Shown in pieces: positions 58,263 through 64,000 of a DNA stretch of 64,000 bases. A program made the position numbers and the translations under genes. The DNA is from an uncultured Eubacteriales bacterium (GTDB lineage: Bacteria; Bacillota; Clostridia; Peptostreptococcales; Anaerovoracaceae): assembly GCA_949285555.1 (NCBI GenBank), contig CASDYG010000004.1:93066-157065 (forward strand), read 5' to 3'. The notes beneath the pieces were generated by a model. It was not told the DNA's origin and did not search any database. It saw only the letters and a list, made by a program, of their open reading frames with translations. Each line of letters starts with the position of its first letter. Within the stretch, counting starts at the first letter, position 1.

Positions 58263-58384
58263 TATTAATAACAACAACCTTTAATTGTACACATGGAAAA
58301 ATCTGTCAGATGCCAACTAAAAAGGATCCAGCAACATCTTGCCATAAAGTTATAAATAATGATGGTGTTCAGCCAAGGTGCTAA
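58259..58384 (+). other. Orphan frame with lanthipeptide-like Cys/Thr pattern
   Basis: Just behind the lanB fragment an open frame without a start codon encodes 41 residues: ITTTFNCTHGKICQ, then MPTKKDPATSCHKVI, then NNDGVQPRC with a TAA stop. It has four Cys and several preceding Thr/Ser (TFNC, THGKIC, TSC) as in a lanthipeptide core, and the Cys-terminated end would also fit. With no start or leader it cannot be expressed by itself. It may be the 3' end of a deleted precursor gene, the end of another lan gene, or chance. Confidence 0.35.
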
Positions 58385-58446
58385 TTAGAAATATAAATCA
58401 TAAAATAAAGTAGTTACAGTTAGGTTATCGCTGAAAGGAGAATACA

Positions 58447-59340
58447 ATGAATAATGACAAACTGTTAAAACTAAATGTCAAGGTTTTGTTGGGACCATTC
58501 TTAGTTATGCTAATTAGTAGTATAATAGAACCAATAACTAATTCACTAGTAATAACATTTGTTGTTATGGAACTTTTATATGTGATATGTGGTGTGGTCA
58601 TTAAACAAACAAATAAAATATCATGTATGACTAATATAGAATCTTTTAAATCTAGTATAAGATTAGAAACTAGAATCTTGATCTGTCTACTTTTAATTAG
58701 TCTCATGATATTCACTGCATTTATTATACTATCACTTTTACTTTTTGCACATCTTGATACCCATAATTCTAATATAACAGAAGTAAATGATAAAAATATA
58801 GTTGAGATATTGGTTATGAATACAATATTTGCTGGCATATGTGAAGAAATAGCATTTAGATATTGTCTTTTTAGAGAATTAGCAAAATCTAGTATTCTGC
58901 TAGGAATGGTATCAAGTTCAATTATATTCGCAGTATGTCATGCAGGTGTCTTCTCTCCATTTGTGTTTTTGGGAGGATTAGTCTTTGCAGTAATATATAT
59001 GCTAATTGGAAATATCTTTATTAATATTATATTTCATGCAACATATAATTTCGTTTTAATCTCATGCCAATATTATTATGATCAGTTCAATAACCTGATT
59101 CCATTTTATTTATGTGGGATTGTTTCATTAATTTTGATGATTATAGCATATACTTATATATTTTTTAATAAAAGTATGAAAGGGGAGATACGGTTGATAT
59201 GTAAGGAAGTTTGCAACAAAGAGCAAATAAAATTACTAAAGTGGGTATACAAGCAACCACCGATGATAATGATTTTTATAGTATTTACTATTCTTATTTT
59301 GTTTATGAGTATTTTAAACATAAAATTTATGACTAATTAG
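58447..59340 (+). CDS. CPBP family intramembrane protein, copy 1
   Basis: This 297-residue membrane protein of the CPBP/Abi (CAAX protease and bacteriocin-processing) family is complete. The first catalytic motif is CEEIAFRYCLFRELAK near residue 137. The next His is in VCHAGVFSP and the last in IIFHATYNFVLI. About eight helices are predicted. Members near bacteriocin genes give self-immunity. The place between lanthipeptide gene remnants makes this the best guess. The ATG follows GAAAGGAGAATACA. Confidence 0.8.
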   Translation: MNNDKLLKLNVKVLLGPFLVMLISSIIEPITNSLVITFVVMELLYVICGVVIKQTNKISCMTNIESFKSSIRLETRILICLLLISLMIFTAFIILSLLLFAHLDTHNSNITEVNDKNIVEILVMNTIFAGICEEIAFRYCLFRELAKSSILLGMVSSSIIFAVCHAGVFSPFVFLGGLVFAVIYMLIGNIFINIIFHATYNFVLISCQYYYDQFNNLIPFYLCGIVSLILMIIAYTYIFFNKSMKGEIRLICKEVCNKEQIKLLKWVYKQPPMIMIFIVFTILILFMSILNIKFMTN

Positions 59341-59352
59341 TATGATATAAAA

Positions 59353-59384
59353 AATCGGTAGTTTAGTTATATCAATATAAGGAG
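59353..59384 (+). repeat. Upstream repeat, copy before CPBP 2
   Basis: A 32-base segment starting AATCGGTAGTTTAGTTATAT and ending AAGGAG. It matches 60323-60354 with three differences. A more diverged version (GTAGTTACAGTTAGG, ending AAAGGAG) precedes CPBP copy 1 at about 58411-58441. Confidence 0.75.
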
Positions 59385-59403
59385 ATGAAATGGAGGAGGT
59401 AAA

Positions 59404-60289
59404 ATGAATAAGGATAGATTATTAAAACTTAATATTAAGGCAAGTTTCAGTGCTATAGGGATTATAATGTTAGCAGCTATTGTATCACCAATAATTAGCT
59501 TGGCAAAAGGCTCATATGCATTTATGTTTATAGCTATGGAAATTATAATATTAGTATGTGGTTTACTTTTCAAGTGGTCAAATAATCGTAACAACCCAGA
59601 TGTAGTATACTCATTTAGATTTGATGGTAGGAAACTCACTAAAAGTTTAATTTGCATATTTCTCATTAGCTCTATGATAATGATAGGAAGCCTCTTTTCT
59701 TATATTTCCTACGCGCTAAATTTTGATTTTTTAGGATTTCAGCTTGGAAAAGTCGACAGGAATAATATATTTATAGTTCTAGTGGCTTGTTCCATACTAC
59801 CAGGAATTTGCGAAGAAATAACCTTTAGATACTGTTTTTTTAAAGAATTAGCAAAATTCAATATATTATTAGCCTTAGTGTCTAGTTCTATCATATTTTT
59901 AGTATTCCATGTTGGTTTGATGTGTCCATATTATTTTTATACAGGAATAGTTTTTGCAGGATTATATATGATAACTGGTAATTTAGCTACAAATATAATA
60001 TATCATTCCATCTTTAATGGGACAAATATTGTTTTTTATTATTTTAAGCTGGTCAGCTTAAAATTAATATATATACGGGATACTTGGTTTTATAGTACTA
60101 TCAATTACACTTATTTGCATGTGGTGTAACAAAAGTGTGAAAGAAGAAATAAAAAGTTTGTGCAGTAGTCTATTTTCAAAGGAAAATATTAATGTACTAA
60201 AATGGATATATAAGCAACCTCAAATGGTAATAATTATTATTATTTTTCTTATTATGATTGCACTTACAAGCTGGGCACTGCTGGTTTAA
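59404..60289 (+). pseudogene. CPBP family intramembrane protein, copy 2, frameshifted
   Basis: It is a paralog of copy 1: MNKDRLLKLNIKASF against MNNDKLLKLNVKVLL, CEEITFRYCFFKELAK against CEEIAFRYCLFRELAK, and IIYHSIFNGTN near the end. The first frame stops at 60129. The missing C-terminal 70 residues are in another frame from about 60075 to 60289 (GILGFIVLSITLICMW, CNKSVKEEIKSL, VLKWIYKQPQMV), clearly homologous to the end of copy 1. The shift lies near the TATATATAC run at about 60067-60075. The N-terminal 220 residues with all catalytic motifs remain, so a truncated product could still be made. Confidence 0.8.
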
Positions 60290-60322
60290 AATATTTAAAA
60301 TGAGTGAGATATACAAATAGAT

Positions 60323-60354
60323 AATCGGTAGCCTAGTTATATCAATACAAGGAG
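60323..60354 (+). repeat. Upstream repeat, copy before the leader ORF
   Basis: The second copy of the 32-base segment begins AATCGGTAGCCTAGTTATAT and ends AAGGAG. It places an identical ribosome binding site before the short FNLD-box leader at 60361. Confidence 0.75.
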
Positions 60355-60360
60355 GTAAAC

Positions 60361-60429
60361 ATGATTATAAATGATTTTGAACTTAATTTAGTAAAGACTA
60401 ATGAGAAACATGGCAAAAACTTTCTTTAG
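60361..60429 (+). pseudogene. Lanthipeptide precursor leader remnant (FNLD box)
   Basis: A 22-codon frame with an excellent ribosome binding site (AAGGAGGTAAAC) encodes MIINDFELNLVKTNEKHG followed by KNFL and TAG. DFELNLV lines up with the DFNLDLV box of nisin-type leaders, the element recognised by LanB and LanC. The last residues already belong to DNA of the downstream ABC gene read in a wrong frame. The core peptide is therefore lost and the leader is joined by deletion to the transporter gene. Confidence 0.55.
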
Positions 60430-60725
60430 CTAGAGCATTTTACAAAGATGCAGATTTATGCGTGCTTGATGAACCAAATGCTGCACTAGATAATATTGCC
60501 GAAAATAAATTAGCAAAGCTTTATAAAGGCTTATTTAATAATAATATAGGTATTGTAATAGTACATAGATTTAAGAATTTACTAGATAATGTAGACAGAG
60601 TTATTGTAATAAAAGACGGAACAATTGAAAGCGACGGACCAGTTGCATATGTGAAAAAGAATAGTATAGAGTTTAATAGATTATTTACTGAATCCATCTA
60701 TTATAAAAAAGCTACTGAAGAATAA
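60405..60725 (+). pseudogene. C-terminal fragment of an ABC transporter ATPase (LanT- or LanF-like)
   Basis: An open frame without a proper start encodes the end of an ABC ATPase. WQKLSLARAFYKDADL is the tail of the signature (the SGGQ part is missing). CVLDEPNAALD is Walker B with the D-loop, IVIVHRF is the H-loop, and VDRVIVIKDGTIESDG is the usual strand after it. Walker A and any membrane domain are missing. The PNAALD variant is seen in transporters of the LanT type. It is a fragment left by the deletion that removed the precursor core. Confidence 0.8.
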
Positions 60726-60741
60726 CTCCTCAGTAGCTTTT
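60707..60741. terminator. Bidirectional terminator between the lan remnant and hbd
   Basis: AAAAGCTACTGA (60707-60718) and TCAGTAGCTTTT (60730-60741) form a perfect 12-base stem. It has a T-run on one side and an A-run on the other. Confidence 0.85.
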
Positions 60742-60750
60742 AAAATACAT

Positions 60751-61599
60751 TTATTTACTGTAGTCGTAGAAGCCTCTGCCAGTTTTTCTACCTAGTCTTC
60801 CACCTTTAACCATCTTTCTCAGGAGAGTGTGGGCTCTGTACTTTGGATCACCATACTCTTTGTATAATACATCCATAATTGCCAGGCATACATCAAGACC
60901 TACAAGATCTCCTAGCTCTAGTGGTCCCATTGGATGATTTGCACCAAGCTTCATTGCAGTATCGATACCCTTTGCATCAGCTACTCCATCAGCTAAGATA
61001 CCTACTGCTTCGTTAATCATAGGAATAAGAATTCTATTCACTACGAAACCAGGTGCTTCTGCAACTTCTACAGGAGTCTTTCCAAGCTTTTCAGCAAGAG
61101 CAATAATAGTAGATTTAGTCTCCTCAGATGTAGCAAGACCCTGAATAATCTCAACCAGTTTCATCATTGGTACAGGATTAAAGAAGTGCATTCCAATAAT
61201 CTTGTCAGGCCTTTCTGTTACGGCAGCAATCTCAGTGATAGAAAGAGAAGAAGTATTGGTAGCAATAATAGCTTCTGGCTTAACTAGCTTATCTAATTCA
61301 GCAAAAAGCTCCTTTTTAGCTTCCATATCTTCTGTAGCTGCTTCAATAATAAGATCTGCATCCTTTACGATGTTAATATCTGTGGAGCCTTCAATTCTTG
61401 CCATAATGGCATTCTTATCATCCTCAGTCATCTTTTCTTTTGAAACTAATCTAGCAAGATTCTTTTCAACAGTTGCAATTCCTTTATCTACGGAAGTCTG
61501 TCTTCTAGCTCTTAAAACAACGTCATATCCATTTTGTGCCAAAATTTGAATAATACCAGCACCCATGGTACCTGTTCCCAATACGCCTATTTTTTTCAT
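60751..61599 (-). CDS. hbd: 3-hydroxybutyryl-CoA dehydrogenase
   Basis: This 282-residue NAD(P)-dependent enzyme of the acetyl-CoA to butyryl-CoA route has the dinucleotide site [20 protein letters not shown] at the N-terminus. The catalytic His lies in [17 protein letters not shown] and the end is [15 protein letters not shown]. In clostridia it is often beside thl, crt, bcd and etf genes, but here it stands alone with its own promoter and terminator. The ATG follows TTAGGAGGTTGGT. Confidence 0.95.
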   Translation of the reverse strand: MKKIGVLGTGTMGAGIIQILAQNGYDVVLRARRQTSVDKGIATVEKNLARLVSKEKMTEDDKNAIMARIEGSTDINIVKDADLIIEAATEDMEAKKELFAELDKLVKPEAIIATNTSSLSITEIAAVTERPDKIIGMHFFNPVPMMKLVEIIQGLATSEETKSTIIALAEKLGKTPVEVAEAPGFVVNRILIPMINEAVGILADGVADAKGIDTAMKLGANHPMGPLELGDLVGLDVCLAIMDVLYKEYGDPKYRAHTLLRKMVKGGRLGRKTGRGFYDYSK

Positions 61600-61648
61600 A
61601 CCAACCTCCTAAGGTTATCAATGTTGTTAATTTTTTAACTTTAATCTA

Positions 61649-61676
61649 ATTATAACATATTGAAAATTATTTTCAA
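61649..61676 (-). promoter_or_regulatory. Promoter of hbd
   Basis: On the minus strand TTGAAA (61671-61676), a 16-base spacer and TATAAT (61649-61654). Confidence 0.65.
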
Positions 61677-61684
61677 GGATATTT

Positions 61685-62308
61685 TTAAGTTTGTGTTATT
61701 TTTTCTGCTGCGTCTACAGCTCTTTTATCAACTATATTATTTTGCTCAATTATATGTAAAAAATCCTGTAATGAATACTCTTTATCAGTGAGTTTGTTAC
61801 TAGCTAAAAATTTTCTGTACTTTTCTGCTAATTTTTCATCACTACTTTTTAAGCTAACATGGCTAGGTACGTGTATAAATTTAGTATGCGATATGCCAAT
61901 GGACAGAGCGTGCTTCGTGGTTCGTATTTTTTTAGTATCAATATAATTAGATAAGAGGTCTGGTGCTACATACATTAATAACTCTTCCCACAAATCTAGA
62001 TTCTCCTTAGGTGACTTGCTATTCCTCCACCCATCCTTAAGCCATTTTACGTACCACCTGCTATTTATGCAATTAGAAATATAAGCACTATCAGTGAAAA
62101 TATTCATTTTATAGTCAGAAGCTTTGATCTTTTCAAAGGCATTTATTACCGCTTTAAGCTCCATACGGTTATTCGTGGTATTTGCTTCGTTTCCAGTAAA
62201 AATTTTTTTATAGTCGCCTAGCTCTAACAGACAAGCCCATCCTCCTTTGTTTTGAGAGGATTGATTTCCTGAGCAGGCGCCATCTGTATATATGTTAATT
62301 GTTTTCAT
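61685..62308 (-). CDS. Ribonuclease H family protein
   Basis: This 207-residue RNase HI-type nuclease degrades RNA in RNA-DNA hybrids. Acidic catalytic residues are in IYTDGACSGNQ, NNRMELKAVINAF and IFTDSAYISNCI. A KWLKDGWRNSKSPKENLDLWEEL segment corresponds to the basic handle. The C-terminal part is longer than in E. coli RNase HI, with an insert before the probable last Asp (VDKRAVDAAEKI). It is functional by motif content. Confidence 0.85.
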   Translation of the reverse strand: MKTINIYTDGACSGNQSSQNKGGWACLLELGDYKKIFTGNEANTTNNRMELKAVINAFEKIKASDYKMNIFTDSAYISNCINSRWYVKWLKDGWRNSKSPKENLDLWEELLMYVAPDLLSNYIDTKKIRTTKHALSIGISHTKFIHVPSHVSLKSSDEKLAEKYRKFLASNKLTDKEYSLQDFLHIIEQNNIVDKRAVDAAEKITQT

Positions 62309-62344
62309 TTATTTATTATATACTATTTCTCACTTTTTATTAAA

Positions 62345-62373
62345 TTGTATAACCTTTTTTTTTATGCTATAAT
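62345..62373 (+). promoter_or_regulatory. Promoter of the walJ-rlmH operon
   Basis: TTGTAT (62345-62350), a 17-base spacer and TATAAT (62368-62373). The gene start at 62397 follows GAAAGAGGTAAAAA. Confidence 0.75.
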
Positions 62374-62396
62374 CTCCTCTATGAAAGAGGTAAAAA

Positions 62397-63221
62397 ATGA
62401 ACTTTAGCTTTTGCCCACTAGCCAGCGGAAGTAGTGGAAATGCATATCTGGTTAGAGGTGATGAGGGCTTGATTTTAATAGATGCAGGCATATCATGCAA
62501 AAAACTGTGTGAATATCTTGAGGCCTTAGGTTGTGGAATAAAGGATATAGATGCTACATGCATTACTCACGAACATACGGATCATATTAAGAGTCTTGCT
62601 GCAATTTGCAAAAAACATGGCAGGATGAGTCTTTTATTGAGTAAGGGTACAGATGAATATTTAGAAAATATAGCTGGTGTTGAAAGCAGAATTTTAATGG
62701 ATGCTGAAAATTGCCTCCAAAAAGTGAAAGATTTGCAATTGCAATGCTTTTCTCTTTCTCATGATGCAGCAGAACCAATCGGCTTTTCTGTAATAAAAGA
62801 AGGACGTAAAATCTCATTTGTGACAGATACCGGAATTATTACTAATCATATATTTGATTCTATTAAAGACTCAGATACTCTTGTAATAGAGGCCAATTAT
62901 GAGGAGGGCATTCTAAATATGAGTACCAGATACCCATATTCTGTTATTAGAAGAATAGGCGGAAGCTTTGGGCACCTGTCCAATAAGGATGCAGCAAAAA
63001 CGATATTAGAAGTGATAAGGTATAGAAAAACTCAAGGTGTTTTAAAACCAATTAAAATTTATCTTGCCCATATTAGTAGAAATCATAATACGCAGGTACA
63101 AGCCTATATGACTGTGAAAAATTATCTTTTTGAGTATGATATTCATGAAGAAAAGGATTTTTTTCTAAATCCTCTTGACAGAGAATTTAATTTGCAAGAG
63201 GCTATAATGATTGCTATATAA
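62397..63221 (+). CDS. walJ: MBL-fold hydrolase of the WalJ/YycJ family
   Basis: This 274-residue metallo-beta-lactamase-fold protein has CPLASGSSGNAYLV at the start and the metal motif THEHTDHIKSL near residue 60. FVTDTGIITNH and LSNKDAAKTI follow further on. In Firmicutes YycJ/WalJ is an exonuclease linked to genome maintenance and cell division control, although here no walRK genes are adjacent. It is followed by rlmH, the frequent neighbour. Confidence 0.9.
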   Translation: MNFSFCPLASGSSGNAYLVRGDEGLILIDAGISCKKLCEYLEALGCGIKDIDATCITHEHTDHIKSLAAICKKHGRMSLLLSKGTDEYLENIAGVESRILMDAENCLQKVKDLQLQCFSLSHDAAEPIGFSVIKEGRKISFVTDTGIITNHIFDSIKDSDTLVIEANYEEGILNMSTRYPYSVIRRIGGSFGHLSNKDAAKTILEVIRYRKTQGVLKPIKIYLAHISRNHNTQVQAYMTVKNYLFEYDIHEEKDFFLNPLDREFNLQEAIMIAI

Positions 63222-63243
63222 TGTCAAAAAAGAAGGATGCAAG

Positions 63244-63723
63244 ATGAAAATAAAAATAATATGTATAGGGAAGCTAAAGGAAAGATATTGGACGGAGGCG
63301 ATAGCTGAATATACCAAAAGGATGAAGGCTTATGCAGCATTAGATATTGTAGAACTGAAGGAAGAAAGGGCTGCGGGAATTGAGCAGGGAAGTGAAATTA
63401 CTAGAATATTAAATAGTGAAGGAGAGCAAATACTCAAAAGAATTGGAGAACGTGACTATGTTATTACTCTTGAAATAGAGGGGAAAAATTTATCTTCTGT
63501 TCAGTTGGCAGAGCATATGGAGAAATGGCTTGAAAAAGCAAGTGGAAGTTTAGTATTTGTAATTGGTGGCAGCCACGGATTAAGTGAGGGCGTAAAGGCA
63601 AGAGCTAACTTTAAATTATCTTTTTCTAAGCAGACCTTTCCTCACCAAATGATGAGAGTAATGTTACTAGAGCAAATATATAGGAGCTTTAAGATAATCA
63701 GGGGTGAGGAATATCATAAATAA
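63244..63723 (+). CDS. rlmH: 23S rRNA (pseudouridine1915-N3)-methyltransferase
   Basis: This 159-residue SPOUT methyltransferase has IKIICIGKLKERYWTEAIAEY at the start and the knot motif VFVIGGSHGLSEGVKARA. FSKQTFPHQMMRVMLLEQIYRSFKI(I)RGEEYHK forms the end, where the last residues complete the active site of the dimer partner. The start at 63244 follows AGAAGGATG and gives exactly the family length. An upstream extension to 63211 overlaps walJ. Confidence 0.96.
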   Translation: MKIKIICIGKLKERYWTEAIAEYTKRMKAYAALDIVELKEERAAGIEQGSEITRILNSEGEQILKRIGERDYVITLEIEGKNLSSVQLAEHMEKWLEKASGSLVFVIGGSHGLSEGVKARANFKLSFSKQTFPHQMMRVMLLEQIYRSFKIIRGEEYHK

Positions 63724-63820
63724 AAGCTCTGATATGTGACAAGAACGGTTGTTAAAGTATTTTATATCTTTGAAAAAGAGCCCGGCAAAATAAGGTGACC
63801 CCCAAAAGTTGTACTTTATA

Positions 63821-63856
63821 CCAGAGACATTTAGAAATATTTGTCTCTGGTTTTTT
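63821..63856 (+). terminator. Hairpin in the insertion sequence end
   Basis: CCAGAGACA (63821-63829) pairs with TGTCTCTGG (63842-63850), followed by TTTTTT. It would stop transcripts running from rlmH into the element. Confidence 0.75.
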
Positions 63857-63891
63857 GCGTCCTAAATATTTCCCCTAGGGGGAAATCGCAG

Positions 63892-64000
63892 CTAAGCTGC
63901 GTTTAATTTTCTATACTCAACTGGACTTAAATATCCAAGTTTTGCCTTTATTCTATTCTCGTTGTAGTATTTTATATACTTTTCTATTGTGTTTTTAAGC
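63892..64000 (-). CDS. IS3-family transposase OrfB, C-terminal part
   Basis: On the minus strand 36 codons run in from the window edge and stop at 63892-63894. The residues include TIEKYIKYYNENRIKAKLGY, then LSPVEYRKLN. This is the typical end of the IS3/IS150 integrase domain (rve_3). The rest of the gene, with the DDE residues, is beyond the window. Confidence 0.85.
   Translation of the reverse strand, partial: LKNTIEKYIKYYNENRIKAKLGYLSPVEYRKLNAA

Larger units (their letters stand above)
63796..64000 (-). mobile_element. End of an IS3-family (IS150-like) insertion sequence
   Basis: The terminal TGACCCCCAAAAGTTGTAC (from 63796) resembles the inverted repeats of IS150-type elements. It is followed inward by the transposase 3' end. 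The other end lies outside the window, so completeness is unknown. Confidence 0.75.

Noticed and set aside
58425-58838. Minus-strand frame antisense to CPBP copy 1
   Set aside because: The plus strand carries the CPBP motifs and a ribosome binding site. The antisense frame has no recognisable features.

Overview
The window looks like a chromosomal segment from a low-GC, anaerobic member of the Firmicutes (class Clostridia). The evidence is the gyrase and dnaA neighbourhood of Gram-positive type, a class B sortase, a LtaS-like enzyme, a lactate-dehydrogenase/Etf cluster, hbd, and ornithine racemase beside a GlmL protein. An amino-acid-fermenting relative of Eubacteriales Family XIII is a reasonable guess, not a demonstrated placement. 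No rRNA, tRNA, CRISPR array or prophage was recognised.

Left part (1-30 kb), accessory and catabolic. A DUF1846 protein, a ClC antiporter, a sortase B and a phosphohexomutase are followed by a few small or decayed genes. Next, on the minus strand, comes a corrinoid block (TIM-barrel protein, cobT, cobU, cobS, a second CobU-like gene, a CobC-like phosphatase). glmL and orr (ornithine racemase) follow it. This couples cofactor salvage to a B12-dependent aminomutase pathway, although the aminomutase genes oraS/oraE are not in the window. A second minus-strand block encodes an aminotransferase, a YjiH-type membrane protein, and EtfB-EtfA-FAD dehydrogenase resembling the electron-confurcating lactate dehydrogenase LctBCD. 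Purine uptake and salvage, a SanA/YdcF protein, aroB and a GNAT enzyme complete this part.

Origin part (28-57.8 kb). Genes left of about 47.3 kb run leftward and genes right of it run rightward, as expected around oriC. The left arm holds ltaS-like, rsmA, rnmV, divIC-like, dnaD, dnaB, rplI, gdpP, parB, parA, rsmG, mnmG, mnmE, jag, yidC, yidD, rnpA and rpmH. The right arm holds dnaA, dnaN, recF, gyrB, gyrA, an RsbW-like/sigma pair and trpS. A bipartite oriC is visible: four DnaA boxes upstream of dnaA, and two boxes plus a DnaA-trio run between dnaA and dnaN. Three parS sites lie between parA and mnmE. A fused class II aldolase gene sits between rpmH and dnaA.

Right part (57.8-64 kb). Directly after trpS lies an eroded class I lanthipeptide island. 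It has a strong promoter and the N-terminus of a LanB dehydratase, a Cys/Thr-containing orphan frame, two tandem CPBP proteins (the second frameshifted), and a nisin-like FNLD-box leader. The leader runs straight into the C-terminal third of an ABC ATPase in another reading frame. After this come hbd, an RNase H, walJ (yycJ), rlmH and the end of an IS3-family element cut by the window edge.
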